64,000 nucleotides of DNA from Enterococcus plantarum. GTDB taxonomy: Bacteria > Bacillota > Bacilli > Lactobacillales > Enterococcaceae. Numbering within the stretch: position 1 is the first letter of the stretch; every line of letters starts with the position of its first letter. The DNA lies in assembly GCF_001730295.1 (NCBI RefSeq), contig NZ_MIKA01000049.1, forward strand, positions 62,001 through 126,000, given 5' to 3'. Made by a program: the position numbers and the translations under genes. Below are positions 1 through 11,973 of this stretch, one piece after another. Under the pieces are notes generated by a model that saw nothing but the letters and a program-made list of their open reading frames with translations, was not told the DNA's origin and did no database searches.

Positions 1-765
1 GATATCTCCTGTTAATTCAGCAGTGAAATCAGGAACTGAAACGCCAGCAGAAGTCCCATCTTTTTCATCATAGCCGCTGATTGCGCTTAAGGCTAATGCA
101 TTATCTTTAACATTTCTTGTCAAAGGACCAATTTGATCCAAACTAGATGAAAATGCGATCAATCCAAAACGAGACACACGTCCATAGGTTGGCTTCATTC
201 CAACGATTCCGTTAAATGATGCAGGTTGGCGAATACTACCACCTGTATCTGTTCCTAAAGAAACGGGAACTTGACCAGCAGCAACCGCCGCAGCTGATCC
301 ACCAGATGATCCGCCAGGAACTTTCGTATGATCCCACGCATTTTTTGTTTTTTTAAAGTAGGATGTTTCAGTACTTCCACCCATCGCGAATTCATCCATA
401 TTCAATTTTCCTACTGGAATCATATCTGCTTGATAAACTTTATCCATAGCAGTTGCATCGTAAATTGGCTTAAAGTTATGAAGCATTTTTGATGCTGCAG
501 TTGTTAAAATGTCTTTCGTTACAATATTGTCTTTGATCCCGATTGGAATACCTGCTAAAGGATTTGATTCAGTAATCCCTTTAAGATCGATTGCTTTTGC
601 TAATTCAAGTGCTTTTTCATCATTGATTGTAATGAATGAATCCACATCTTTTTCCGTTTCGTTGATACGGCTCAATGTCGCTTGAGTCAAATCAGTTGCA
701 GTGATTTCTTTTGAAACGAGTAAATCATGCAGTTCTGTTAGTGACTTATCATATAATTTTTCCAT
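1..765 (-). CDS. gatA: Asp/Glu-tRNA amidotransferase subunit A (partial)
   Basis: Catalytic amidase subunit of the GatCAB complex, which converts misacylated Glu-tRNA(Gln) and Asp-tRNA(Asn) to the amidated forms in the cytoplasm. Only the first 255 codons lie in the window; the gene continues past the left edge. The amidase-signature catalytic elements are visible in the translation: Lys78 in GIPIGIKDN, the serine/glycine loop [15 protein letters not shown] (about 150-164) and the nucleophile region [12 protein letters not shown] (Ser about 177). The start ATG overlaps the gatC stop by one base (TAATG), so the two are translationally coupled. gatB would be expected further downstream, outside the window. 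Confidence 0.95.
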   Translation of the reverse strand, partial: MEKLYDKSLTELHDLLVSKEITATDLTQATLSRINETEKDVDSFITINDEKALELAKAIDLKGITESNPLAGIPIGIKDNIVTKDILTTAASKMLHNFKPIYDATAMDKVYQADMIPVGKLNMDEFAMGGSTETSYFKKTKNAWDHTKVPGGSSGGSAAAVAAGQVPVSLGTDTGGSIRQPASFNGIVGMKPTYGRVSRFGLIAFSSSLDQIGPLTRNVKDNALALSAISGYDEKDGTSAGVSVPDFTAELTGDI

Positions 766-1070
766 TATGCACCAGCCTCCCCATTGTCGATAATCGCTGG
801 CACTTTGATATAGCCATTTTCTGATTCTGGTACGTTTTTCATCAATTCACTGCGATCCATACCTGGCGTTGCTACATCTTCTCTCATTACATTGATTGAT
901 TGTGCCACATTAGAGGTAAATGGAACCCCCTCTGTATCTACTTCTTCTAATAATTCCACCATATCGATGATTTTGCCTAATTGATCAGTAAAGTCTTTTA
1001 ACTCCTCATTTGAAAAAGACAGTTTAGACAATTTGGCTACATGTTTTGCTTTTTCTTCACTGATTGCCAT
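765..1070 (-). CDS. gatC: Asp/Glu-tRNA amidotransferase subunit C
   Basis: Small structural subunit of GatCAB that wraps around GatA and stabilises the complex. At 101 residues it has the usual family length, with the typical N-terminal helix pair ([18 protein letters not shown]) and C-terminal region [10 protein letters not shown]. The start is preceded by a good Shine-Dalgarno (AAGGAAAGAAGGG). It is the first gene of gatCA in this direction. The 199-bp gap to ligA may hold a promoter: a weak TAGAAT/TATGAT -10 lies near 1171-1181, but no convincing -35 was found. Confidence 0.95.
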   Translation of the reverse strand: MAISEEKAKHVAKLSKLSFSNEELKDFTDQLGKIIDMVELLEEVDTEGVPFTSNVAQSINVMREDVATPGMDRSELMKNVPESENGYIKVPAIIDNGEAGA

Positions 1071-1269
1071 GGATACCCTTCTTTCCTTTAGAAAAACTCA
1101 ATCAAGAGTTCACTAGTTCATTTTTTATGACTGTTACACGATAGTTCACGTTAAAAACAGCTTTTTTCTTATTCTATCATAAATTTCTAAGAATTTTTGA
1201 AAGAGATTGAAGAAAATAGACTGAAAATGTAAAAATAGCGCTGAAACCCATTTTATTATGCTTTTTAGG

Positions 1270-3450
<2,181 letters not shown>

Positions 3451-3532
3451 ACATTAAAAGCGTAGTGGGCTTATTCAGTCTCGTTTAAAAAGAAGAAAAT
3501 AAGACTGAGTTTCTTTTTGCCTCTTTCACATT

Positions 3533-5776
3533 TTATATTTTATCAATCGGAGCAAATGCTGCTAATAAGCGCTTAATACCTTTTTCTGGAAAAGCGACGT
3601 CTAGTTCTAAGTCTTTCGCGCTACCGCCAACTCGAACAACTGTGCCTGTTCCCCACGCTTTATGTCTGACTTTATCCCCTGCCTGCCACGCCATTGATTC
3701 TCCACCACTGGCAACTTTATCTGTTACAGGTTGTTTCGTAGGCTGGGCATAGGCCGGTTTAAATACTTTGGGTTCAAACGTTCTTGATGGTGTTTTTGGT
3801 GCTGCAATCGATCCTTGTAAATCTAATAGTTCTTCATCGATTTCATCTAAGAAACGACTTGGACGATTATATTGTGTTTTCCCATATAAGGTTCTTGAAA
3901 ACGCATTGGTGATAAATAATGTTTCTTCTGCACGAGTAATACCCACATATGCAAGTCGGCGTTCTTCTTCTAATTCGCTTTCTTCTAACATCGCACGTGA
4001 TAATGGGAAGACACCTTCTTCTAGTCCAATCAAGAAAACAACTGGAAACTCGAGTCCTTTTGCTGCATGCAATGTCATTAAGGTCACTTGAGACGTGCTC
4101 TCTTCTAAATTATCTAAATCAGACACTAACGCCAAATCGTTTAAAAATACTGCTAGTTTTTCTTCTGGAGCATCTGCTTCTTCTTCACCTTGACGTTCAT
4201 ATCGTTTATCAAATTCTTGGGTAACCGTTAAAAATTCATCCAAGTTTTCTAAACGTGCTTGAGATTCTAAATTATTTTGTCTCACTAATTCTTCACGATA
4301 CCCACTACGATCGAGCACTTCTTTCACTAGTTCAGTGATAGTTAAATACGGAATCATTTGTGTCAAATCTTGAATCATCATGCCAAAGCTGCCTAACTCT
4401 TTTCCTGCTTTTCCTGAAATATTTGCTAAATCCACATTTTGAGAAGCTTCGAGTAACGACCAGCCGTGCATCTGAGAAAAGCTTCTTAATTTTTCAACAG
4501 AGCTTTTGCCAATACCACGTTTTGGTTCATTCACTACACGCTCAAAACTAAGTGAATCCATAGGGTTAGAAATAATATTTAAGTAGCCTAAAATGTCTTT
4601 GATTTCTTTGCGATCGTAGAATTTATGTCCGCCGACCATCGTATATGGAATATTTGATTTTAGTAACATTTCTTCCATTACCCGTGATTGGGCATTCGTA
4701 CGATATAAAACAGCAAAATCTCCATAAATGCGTTCGTTTTCACGCATTTCTTTTTGGATTTGGCCTACGATAAATTGTGTTTCATCTCGTTCATTGTCGC
4801 CTCGATAATAAACAATCTTTTCGCCGTCATTATTTTCTGTCCATAATTGTTTATCACGACGATTACGGTTGTTTTTGATCACATTATTCGCTGCATCTAA
4901 AATTTTCTTAGTTGAGCGATAATTTTGTTCCAACAGGATGACAGACGCATTTGGATAATCTTTTTCAAAATCCAAAATATTCTGCATATCTGCTCCACGC
5001 CAGCCATAAATACTTTGATCGGCATCGCCCACAACACATAGATTTTTAAAGCGCTCCGCTAGCATATTGACTAAGGTGTATTGAGCATGATTCGTATCTT
5101 GATACTCATCTACATGGATATAATGAAACTTATTTTGATAATAATTCAATGAATCTGGATGTTCGTTAAACAAACGTATTGTATTCATAATCAAATCATC
5201 AAAGTCCATACACTGATTGTTTCTTAATTCTTTTTGATACATTTTATAGCATTTTGCAACAACTTCTTCATACGGTGTGCCTTGCAATTCTTCAACCTTT
5301 TCAGGTGTCTGCAACTCATTTTTAGCATTACTGATCGTGCCCAGAATCGAGCGAGGATCGTATTTCTTTATGTCGATATTTAGTTCGTTTAAAATACGTT
5401 TCATCAACGTTCTTTGTTCAGACGTATCGATGATCGTAAAATTACGATTATAACCTATATGGTCAACATCGCGACGTAAAATTCGTACACACATCGAGTG
5501 AAACGTCGAAACCCAAACATCGTTTCCACCGACTTCTAATAATTTCCCAACCCGTTCTCTCATTTCTTTTGCGGCTTTATTAGTAAATGTGATTGCTAAA
5601 ATATTCCATGGATTCACATCTTTTTCTTCAATTAAATAGGCAATACGGTGTGTTAGAACTCTCGTCTTTCCGCTGCCTGCTCCCGCCATAACCAATAAAG
5701 GCCCTTCTGTATGTAGAACGGCTTCTTTTTGTCTCGGGTTCATACCTTGGATCAAGGCGTTTTCTTGTGCCATCAT
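3533..5776 (-). CDS. pcrA: ATP-dependent DNA helicase PcrA
   Basis: Superfamily 1A 3'-5' helicase of the UvrD/Rep group, acting in rolling-circle plasmid replication, repair and removal of RecA or RNA polymerase from DNA. Visible motifs: Q-motif region NPRQKEAV, Walker A GAGSGKT (32-38), motif II DEYQDTN, motif [19 protein letters not shown], motif IV QNYRS, motif [10 protein letters not shown], and a C-terminal tudor-like domain ([14 protein letters not shown]) that binds RNA polymerase. The frame stays open to 5983, but the real start is the ATG-ATG pair at 5771-5776 (MMAQEN), because a GAGAGAGGAC ribosome site lies just upstream. The upstream extension runs into the CRISPR array. Product 747 residues, normal for PcrA. 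Confidence 0.96.
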   Translation of the reverse strand: MMAQENALIQGMNPRQKEAVLHTEGPLLVMAGAGSGKTRVLTHRIAYLIEEKDVNPWNILAITFTNKAAKEMRERVGKLLEVGGNDVWVSTFHSMCVRILRRDVDHIGYNRNFTIIDTSEQRTLMKRILNELNIDIKKYDPRSILGTISNAKNELQTPEKVEELQGTPYEEVVAKCYKMYQKELRNNQCMDFDDLIMNTIRLFNEHPDSLNYYQNKFHYIHVDEYQDTNHAQYTLVNMLAERFKNLCVVGDADQSIYGWRGADMQNILDFEKDYPNASVILLEQNYRSTKKILDAANNVIKNNRNRRDKQLWTENNDGEKIVYYRGDNERDETQFIVGQIQKEMRENERIYGDFAVLYRTNAQSRVMEEMLLKSNIPYTMVGGHKFYDRKEIKDILGYLNIISNPMDSLSFERVVNEPKRGIGKSSVEKLRSFSQMHGWSLLEASQNVDLANISGKAGKELGSFGMMIQDLTQMIPYLTITELVKEVLDRSGYREELVRQNNLESQARLENLDEFLTVTQEFDKRYERQGEEEADAPEEKLAVFLNDLALVSDLDNLEESTSQVTLMTLHAAKGLEFPVVFLIGLEEGVFPLSRAMLEESELEEERRLAYVGITRAEETLFITNAFSRTLYGKTQYNRPSRFLDEIDEELLDLQGSIAAPKTPSRTFEPKVFKPAYAQPTKQPVTDKVASGGESMAWQAGDKVRHKAWGTGTVVRVGGSAKDLELDVAFPEKGIKRLLAAFAPIDKI

Positions 5777-5807
5777 CAACGTCCTCTCTCTTTTTTCAAT
5801 CTTATAC

Positions 5808-5816
5808 ATTATACCA
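5808..5816 (-). promoter_or_regulatory. Extended -10 promoter of pcrA
   Basis: Reading the minus strand, TGGTATAAT forms an extended -10 box about 30 bp upstream of the pcrA start. The -35 region is poor (TTAAAG-like), as is common for extended -10 promoters. It lies between the CRISPR trailer end and pcrA, so pcrA need not depend on read-through from the array. Confidence 0.55.
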
Positions 5817-5946
5817 AAAATAGGAAGAAAATTCTTTAATAATGATGGAATTTTGTAGAACAATATTTCTTTTTGATTTGACGAGTATCTTTTGATAAAC
5901 GGGAAAGATAAATCGTTCTGTTTTAACGATTGGTAAATAGATGATT

Positions 5947-7333
5947 GAAGAAAAAATCTCACTCGATAAAGAGTGAGACTCAAAAAAGCGAAGTTTTGGT
6001 GTTGCCAATTGTTATTTCAATCCACTCACTCAATAAAGAGTGAGACGGACTACATAATGACCTATGTAGCCATTTTTTCCCATTTCAATCCACTCACTCA
6101 ATAAAGAGTGAGACCGTTTCAATTTCTGCTAAAAAGTAATGTTATGGCAATTTCAATCCACTCACTCAATAAAGAGTGAGACGACTTATAGCCTCGCTGG
6201 AATGTCCAGCGCCCCCAATTTCAATCCACTCACTCAATAAAGAGTGAGACCTAGATAAGCTGCAAGAACAGCTAGAGCGGAAGTTATTTCAATCCACTCA
6301 CTCAATAAAGAGTGAGACAAACGAAGAATTTAATCCGGAAATGTTTTTAAAAATTTCAATCCACTCACTCAATAAAGAGTGAGACTAAAAGTAACTTCCT
6401 TTATTTGGATGTTAGTTCCATTTCAATCCACTCACTCAATAAAGAGTGAGACAAAAATGACTGATAAGCATTTCACTATGATTGAATTTCAATCCACTCA
6501 CTCAATAAAGAGTGAGACCCTGATTTTGTTGTTTAAGCTCTTGGTCCTTGTTTTATTTCAATCCACTCACTCAATAAAGAGTGAGACGTTCTAACTCAAA
6601 AGCAATTGCATCACTTTCAGCCTATTTCAATCCACTCACTCAATAAAGAGTGAGACCCATCAAAAGAAGGCGGTCTAAATATGATAAAACATTTCAATCC
6701 ACTCACTCAATAAAGAGTGAGACGGTTTTCTTTATTGGTTTAAGACTATTTTTAATATTTCAATCCACTCACTCAATAAAGAGTGAGACACAATCATTTC
6801 TTGTTCATTAGCGCTGTGTACAATATTTCAATCCACTCACTCAATAAAGAGTGAGACTAGATTTATCTGTTAAACGCTCTATAACGGCGTATATTTCAAT
6901 CCACTCACTCAATAAAGAGTGAGACAGTCTGACGTTATGATTCGCTTTTATGATAAGTTGATTTCAATCCACTCACTCAATAAAGAGTGAGACTGGATAT
7001 CTTTCTAATGAATGACAAATTACAAGAGATTTCAATCCACTCACTCAATAAAGAGTGAGACGTCGCCGAAACGATTTTCCCCCACGCACATATTATTTCA
7101 ATCCACTCACTCAATAAAGAGTGAGACAAACAGGTATCTCCGTCTTCATTAGTTAATTCCATTATTTCAATCCACTCACTCAATAAAGAGTGAGACCTTC
7201 CCGGTAGCTGACAGGCATCAATTGGAGATTATTTCAATCCACTCACTCAATAAAGAGTGAGACGTAAAAGTAGGATGAATGTTAGTAGAGCATCTACAGT
7301 ATTTCAATCCACTCACTCAATAAAGAGTGAGAC
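5947..7333 (-). CRISPR. Type I-C-like CRISPR array, 20 repeats plus a degenerate terminal repeat
   Basis: Twenty identical 33-bp repeats start at 6014, 6082, 6150, 6218, 6286, 6353, 6420, 6486, 6555, 6624, 6691, 6757, 6825, 6893, 6961, 7029, 7095, 7164, 7231 and 7301. They are separated by spacers of 33-37 bp. A 21st, degenerate repeat occupies 5947-5979, where only its inner 20 bp match well. On the minus strand each repeat begins GTCTCACTC and ends GTGGATTGAAAT, with a 7-bp stem CTCACTC/GAGTGAG. This is the layout of type I-C repeats and is close to the Streptococcus pyogenes I-C repeat. The degenerate repeat at the low-coordinate end and the leader at the high-coordinate end both say transcription is on the minus strand, with the newest spacer at 7264-7300. 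There is no cas gene anywhere in the window. Confidence 0.97.
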
Positions 7334-7500
7334 CGTGAAAAGGGACGAAATATATACATATCTGTCACTTTCCAACCATAATCATAGTAAAAAATGTGAA
7401 TTCAATGAGAAATAATCGCTTTTCCATTCCATTATTACCAAGAAATTGGTGCGGATCCCCTAGCGATTTCATGTGCACTTATTATTCGCACTTGAACTAT
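7334..7500 (-). promoter_or_regulatory. CRISPR leader
   Basis: AT-rich sequence immediately upstream (minus strand) of the leader-proximal repeat. It carries an interrupted inverted repeat, GTGCG at 7490-7495 (minus strand) facing CGCAC at 7451-7455, with CATGAAATCGCTAGGGGATC between. From memory, this resembles leaders of streptococcal and lactobacillar type I-C arrays, which also carry a GTGCGAA...CGCACC motif. No gene is visible in 7334-7994. The open frame at 7610-7882 (plus) has no ribosome site and an unnatural composition. The minus strand holds only short reading frames, none recognisable as a cas remnant. Confidence 0.6.
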
Positions 7501-7900
7501 ATATAAACTCTCTCTCTAATTATAAGTATTCTAGTAACAGAAGTCACGGTTAATTTCAAAAAATTATCTTCTTTTCTCTATAATTGTCTATTCAAAGAAT
7601 CATAAAATAATGAAATCAATGTCCCCAAGCTATCGATGTAATGCATCCATTTTCCAAGCTCACCATTCCAATAGTCACCGACCATCAATAAATCCGTTTC
7701 TTTCCTTTTATTTTATGCAATTTTTTACTATTCCAGTCAAATATTACCAATGCTTGCCATCAGTTGGAAAATACCATTCAAATTCTTGCACTATTCTGCA
7801 AATATTCATACTTATCTCTATAATCTTACCTCCACTCGTTAGGCAAAAGAATAATCATCTTAGTCAAATGATAGAACTCTAAGTTTGAAACACCTAGATT

Positions 7901-7930
7901 GATTGTTTTTATTTGAAAATGAATGTTTTT
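7901..7930 (+). promoter_or_regulatory. Candidate FruR operator (20-bp-spaced direct repeat)
   Basis: Two 10-mers, GATTGTTTTT (7901-7910) and GAATGTTTTT (7921-7930), match at 9 of 10 positions and start exactly 20 bp (two helical turns) apart, just upstream of the fruR promoter. DeoR-family regulators often bind spaced repeats near their own promoter, so this is a plausible autoregulatory site. The assignment is inference. Confidence 0.4.
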
Positions 7931-7942
7931 GACCGTTTTAGA

Positions 7943-7971
7943 TTGCATCTACAAATTAAGTGTGCTATTAT
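7943..7971 (+). promoter_or_regulatory. Promoter of the fruRKA operon
   Basis: TTGCAT (-35, 7943-7948), a 17-bp spacer and TATTAT (-10, 7966-7971), about 24 bp before the fruR start codon. Confidence 0.65.
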
Positions 7972-7994
7972 AATCAATGAAAAGAGGTGTGAAA

Positions 7995-8747
7995 ATGCTT
8001 ACAGAGGAAAGACATCAAGCCATTTTACGTTTATTAGATCAACAATCTGTCGTCAAATCTCAAGAATTATCTACTATATTAAATGCCTCTGAATCGACTA
8101 TACGTCGTGATTTACAGGAATTAGAAAATGCAGAATTATTAGAACGCGTTCATGGTGGCGCAAAACGAATTTTAAATTTAGGCTTTGAACAAGATATGAC
8201 TGAAAAAACAGTCAAAAACACGCAAGAAAAACAGATTATTGCTTCATTAGCCGCTCAATTTGTTCATGATGGTGACGTTATTTATCTGGATGCAGGATCG
8301 ACCACTTTGGAGATGTTGCCATTTTTATCGGGCAAAACAATCACAGTTGTTACAAATTCAGTCCATCATGCTGCAAAACTTGGTGATTTAAATATCAATA
8401 CCGTTATTCTTGGTGGATCGCTAAAACTTTCAACAAAAGCAATCACAGGCGCAACTGGCATGGAGCAGCTTAGTCATTTCCGTTTCAACAAAGTTTTCAT
8501 GGGCATGAATGGTGCTCATCTTGAATTTGGTTTAACAACACCAGATCCTGAAGAAGCCGCTCTAAAACGTTTGGCTATTGCTCAAGCTGAAGAAGCATAT
8601 GTCCTGATCGATCAAACAAAATTAAATAAAGTAACATTCACAAAAGTAACCGAACTTGAGGATGTAATCATTCTCACGAATCATTGTTCACCAGAATTAT
8701 TTGAACAATTCCAGAAAAAAACAACGATCAAGGAGGCAATACAATGA
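7995..8747 (+). CDS. fruR: DeoR-family regulator of the fructose operon
   Basis: Transcriptional repressor of the fructose operon, expected to sense fructose 1-phosphate. The N-terminal DeoR winged helix (LTEERHQAILRLL ... SESTIRRDLQELE, about 2-45) is followed by the ISOCOT-type sugar-phosphate domain with the signature YLDAGSTTLEMLP. I chose the ATG at 7995 over one at 7977: it follows AAGAGGTG at good spacing and gives the usual 250 residues. The stop overlaps the fruK start (ATGA), so the genes are co-translated. Confidence 0.9.
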   Translation: MLTEERHQAILRLLDQQSVVKSQELSTILNASESTIRRDLQELENAELLERVHGGAKRILNLGFEQDMTEKTVKNTQEKQIIASLAAQFVHDGDVIYLDAGSTTLEMLPFLSGKTITVVTNSVHHAAKLGDLNINTVILGGSLKLSTKAITGATGMEQLSHFRFNKVFMGMNGAHLEFGLTTPDPEEAALKRLAIAQAEEAYVLIDQTKLNKVTFTKVTELEDVIILTNHCSPELFEQFQKKTTIKEAIQ

Positions 8748-9658
8748 TTTACACAGTAACTTTAAATCCTTCCATCGACTATATCGTTCATGTGAACGGA
8801 CTTAAACTAGGTGACCTAAACCGTATGAACAATGATTTTAAACTACCTGGCGGCAAAGGCATCAACGTATCCAGAATCTTAAAAAGAATTCAAGCTGAAT
8901 CAACGGCACTCGGATTCTTAGGTGGCTTTACAGGTAATTTCATTTCCGACTGGCTGAAAAAAGAAAAAATCCAGACAAAATTTATCACAGTTCAAGAAGA
9001 CACTCGAATCAATATCAAATTAAAATCAGAATCCGAAACTGAAATCAACGGCTTGGGGCCAGCTATCAGCAACGAAGAAATGCAAGACTTAAAACAAACT
9101 TTAAGTATGATTTCAGCTGGAGACATTGTCGTTTTATCAGGAAGTACACCGGCTACACTTCGAGAAGGTTTTTACGAAGAGCTAATTCAAATTATCAAAG
9201 ACAAAGGGGCTGATTTTGTCATTGATACCACTGGTAAAGACTTATTAAATGCTCTACCGCAAAATCCTTTGCTGATCAAGCCAAATAACCACGAATTAGC
9301 TGAACTGTTTGATGTAAAATTTAAAACTATGGAAGATATCTTACCCTTTGGTGAACGTTTATTAGAAGACGGGGCACAGCATGCGATCATTTCAATGGCT
9401 GGTGATGGTGCTTTGTTATTCACTAAAAACGGTATCTATCGTTCAAACGTGCTAAAACGTCCCTTAAAAAACTCTGTTGGTGCAGGAGATTCAATGATTG
9501 CTGGTTTTGTAGGAACATTTGCTAAAAAAGAAGATCCGATTGAGGCATTTAAATGGGGGGTTGCCTGCGGAAGTGCTACTGCTTTTTCAGATGACTTAGC
9601 ATCTATCGATTTAATCAATGAATTAATCTCAGAAGTAGAAATAGAAAAAATCAAATAG
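8744..9658 (+). CDS. fruK: 1-phosphofructokinase
   Basis: Phosphorylates fructose 1-phosphate, made by the neighbouring fructose PTS, to fructose 1,6-bisphosphate. PfkB/ribokinase family, 304 residues. Visible motifs: PfkB signature 1 region PGGKGINVSRILKR (about 37-50), LSGSTPA, and the C-terminal signature NSVGAGDSMIAGFVG (about 243-257) with the catalytic Asp of GAGD. It is second in fruR-fruK-fruA and overlaps fruR by 4 bases. Confidence 0.94.
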   Translation: MIYTVTLNPSIDYIVHVNGLKLGDLNRMNNDFKLPGGKGINVSRILKRIQAESTALGFLGGFTGNFISDWLKKEKIQTKFITVQEDTRINIKLKSESETEINGLGPAISNEEMQDLKQTLSMISAGDIVVLSGSTPATLREGFYEELIQIIKDKGADFVIDTTGKDLLNALPQNPLLIKPNNHELAELFDVKFKTMEDILPFGERLLEDGAQHAIISMAGDGALLFTKNGIYRSNVLKRPLKNSVGAGDSMIAGFVGTFAKKEDPIEAFKWGVACGSATAFSDDLASIDLINELISEVEIEKIK

Positions 9659-9710
9659 GATTACTCTTATTTCGCTACATTGGCTACACTATAGAAATAG
9701 CTCATTCAGC

Positions 9711-9768
9711 TTTTGCTTTGAAACATGATAGTGAAAAGTACAAGCTGAAGTGAAACGGAACACTGTTA
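9711..9768 (+). repeat. Intergenic element B, copy 1 (fruK-fruA gap)
   Basis: Contains CTTTGAAACATGAT, GTGAAAAGTACAA and CGGAACACTGTT in this order. The same three blocks recur in the same orientation to the downstream gene before fdrA (minus strand, 28646-28709). A weaker version precedes allD (30003-30080). Part of it pairs with the flanking TTCAGCTT to form a hairpin (TTCAGCTT ... AAGCTGAA). Confidence 0.5.
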
Positions 9769-9792
9769 CTTATATATTTAGGAGGAAAAACA

Positions 9793-11715
9793 ATGAACAT
9801 CAAAGACTTACTAGTCAAAGACGTTATGATCATGGATCTGCAAGCTACTGATAAAAAAGCAGCCATTGATGAAATGGTTCAAAAAATGTATGATGGCGGT
9901 AGAATTTCTGATATTGACATCTATAAAGAAGGAATTCTAGCTCGCGAAGCACAAACATCAACTGGTCTTGGAGACGGTATCGCGATGCCCCATGCCAAAA
10001 ATAGTGCTGTCAAAGAAGCTACTGTTTTATTTGCCAAAAGTAACAAAGGCGTTGATTACGAGGCATTAGATGGACAGCCAACCTATTTATTCTTTATGAT
10101 TGCGGCTCCAGAAGGCGCAAATGATACTCATTTGCAAGCTTTAGCTGCCCTATCTCGCCTATTGATTGATCCTGATTTTGTTGCGAAACTAAAAGAAACA
10201 AAAACGCCAGAAGATGTTCAAAACTTATTTCAATCCGCTGAAGAAGCAAAAGAAGCTGAAGAAAAACAAGAACAATTAGAAGAAGCTTCCAATACTAATC
10301 ACAATACAGATCGTAAATTCGTTGTGGCTGTTACTGCTTGTCCAACTGGAATCGCTCATACTTATATGGCAGAAGATGCGCTAAAGAAAAAAGCGAAAGA
10401 AATGGGCGTTGACATCAAAGTTGAAACGAACGGATCTGAAGGGATCAAAAATCGACTAACCGCTGAAGATATTGCTCGTGCTGATGGTGTTATCGTTGCA
10501 GCCGATAAAAAAGTTGAAATGAATCGTTTTGATGGTAAAGAATTAGTCAATCGTCCCGTTAGTGATGGGATTCGTAAAACAGAAGAATTAATTACGTTAG
10601 CAACTAGTGGGACAGCACCGACTTTCCATAGTTCTGAATCAGATACAAGTGAAGAGGATGGATCAGCTGACGGTTCAGTAGGTTCAAGAATTTACAAAGA
10701 TTTAATGAATGGTGTTTCACATATGCTGCCATTCGTTATCGGTGGTGGAATTGCCATTGCCCTTTCATTCATGATCGACCAATTTATTGGTGTTCCACAA
10801 GACCAATTAAGTATGCTTGGTAATTATAATCAAGCAGCCTCTTGGTTCAATCAAATCGGTGCCGCTGCATTTGGTTTCATGTTGCCCGTTTTAGCAGGAT
10901 TCATCGCTTCAAGTATTGCTGATCGTCCAGGATTGATCGTCGGTTTTGCTGCTGGTGCGTTAGCGAATACAGGTGGTGCTGGTTTCTTAGGTGCTTTGGT
11001 TGGTGGTTTCTTAGCCGGTTATGTCATTATTTTCTTGAAAAAACTGTTCAAAGGATTGCCTAAATCTCTTGATGGAATCAAAACCATTTTATTTTATCCG
11101 GTATTTGGTTTACTGATTACTGGTGGTTTAATGCTTTTAGTCAATGTTCCAATGAAAGTTATCAATGATGGATTAAATAATTTCTTATTAAGTTTAGATG
11201 GAACTAATGCTGCACTTTTAGGAGCCTTACTTGGTGGTATGATGGCCATTGACCTTGGTGGTCCGATCAATAAAGCAGCTTATGTATTTGGTACAGCATC
11301 GATTGCTGCCACAGTTACTGAAGGTGGAAGTATTATCATGGCATCCGTTATGGCCGGTGGTATGGTTCCTCCATTAGCTATTTTTATTTCAACCTTGATC
11401 TTTAAAAATAAATTTACACAAGACCAAAAAGACGCTGGTTTGACCAACTTAGTGATGGGCTTATCTTTTGTAACTGAAGGTGCGATTCCTTTTGCTGCAG
11501 CTGATCCATTACGTGTTATTCCAAGTTTCGTCGTGGGATCTGCATTAGCTGGTGGGTTAGTTGGAGGGTTTGGTATTCGCTTGTTGGCTCCTCATGGCGG
11601 TATCTTCGTAGCCCTATTGTTAAGTCACCCACTCTTATATCTATTGTTTATTGCCATTGGTGCAGTCGTTTCTGCAGTGATTTTAGGTATTGTAAAAAAA
11701 CCAGTCGCTCAATAA
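9793..11715 (+). CDS. fruA: PTS fructose transporter subunit IIABC
   Basis: Membrane permease that imports fructose and phosphorylates it to fructose 1-phosphate. The 640 residues hold all three domains: IIA (1-150) with the phospho-accepting His67 in GDGIAMPHAKN, IIB (about 172-275) with Cys183 in VTACPTGIAHTYM, and the membrane IIC (about 298-640) with many hydrophobic segments. An acidic, glutamate-rich linker (about 150-170) separates IIA from IIB. The ribosome site is AGGAGG. A strong terminator follows. Confidence 0.95.
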   Translation: MNIKDLLVKDVMIMDLQATDKKAAIDEMVQKMYDGGRISDIDIYKEGILAREAQTSTGLGDGIAMPHAKNSAVKEATVLFAKSNKGVDYEALDGQPTYLFFMIAAPEGANDTHLQALAALSRLLIDPDFVAKLKETKTPEDVQNLFQSAEEAKEAEEKQEQLEEASNTNHNTDRKFVVAVTACPTGIAHTYMAEDALKKKAKEMGVDIKVETNGSEGIKNRLTAEDIARADGVIVAADKKVEMNRFDGKELVNRPVSDGIRKTEELITLATSGTAPTFHSSESDTSEEDGSADGSVGSRIYKDLMNGVSHMLPFVIGGGIAIALSFMIDQFIGVPQDQLSMLGNYNQAASWFNQIGAAAFGFMLPVLAGFIASSIADRPGLIVGFAAGALANTGGAGFLGALVGGFLAGYVIIFLKKLFKGLPKSLDGIKTILFYPVFGLLITGGLMLLVNVPMKVINDGLNNFLLSLDGTNAALLGALLGGMMAIDLGGPINKAAYVFGTASIAATVTEGGSIIMASVMAGGMVPPLAIFISTLIFKNKFTQDQKDAGLTNLVMGLSFVTEGAIPFAAADPLRVIPSFVVGSALAGGLVGGFGIRLLAPHGGIFVALLLSHPLLYLLFIAIGAVVSAVILGIVKKPVAQ

Positions 11716-11732
11716 ATTTCTTATAACTACTC

Positions 11733-11782
11733 AAGCCTCAAATAATGTAGATTTCGGTCGCATTCATTTGAGGCTTTTTTCT
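11733..11782 (+). terminator. Terminator of the fruRKA operon
   Basis: Perfect 11-bp stem AAGCCTCAAAT / ATTTGAGGCTT (11733-11743 and 11766-11776) followed by a T run. Confidence 0.85.
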
Positions 11783-11934
11783 TGATGAAAAACTTATCAT
11801 TTTTTGGTCTATATCATTAGCTTTAAAAAAAATTCTATATTAAACTTATAAATAAGAAGTGCACATTCTTTACAAGTTAACTAGTTCATTTTTAACAAGG
11901 ACACTATTTTTAAAATAATCAAGAGAGGATAACT

Positions 11935-11973
11935 ATGATGATTTTACATTATAGCGGTTTTTATTATGAATAG
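11935..11973 (+). CDS. Possible 12-codon leader ORF overlapping the SDR start
   Basis: A tiny frame (MMILHYSGFYYE) starts after a good ribosome site, AAGAGAGGATAACT. It ends in a TAG that overlaps the start of the downstream dehydrogenase (ATGAATAG). The dehydrogenase ATG has no ribosome site of its own, so its translation may depend on termination of this short frame. It could instead be a relic of an earlier start displaced by a frameshift. Confidence 0.35.
   Translation: MMILHYSGFYYE

Noticed and set aside
5777-6008. N-terminal extension of pcrA and a minus-strand frame at 5802-6008
   Set aside because: Both read through the pcrA promoter and the CRISPR terminal repeat, without ribosome sites; PcrA homologues start near MNPRQKEAV.
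6379-6594. Open frame across CRISPR repeats (plus strand); likewise 6977-7183 on the minus strand
   Set aside because: The translation is dominated by the repeat unit ([11 protein letters not shown] and [10 protein letters not shown]), so it is an artefact of the array.
7610-7882. 90-codon plus-strand frame and short minus-strand frames between the leader and fruR as possible cas remnants
   Set aside because: No ribosome site, low-complexity composition, and no recognisable Cas1, Cas2 or Cas4 motif in any frame.
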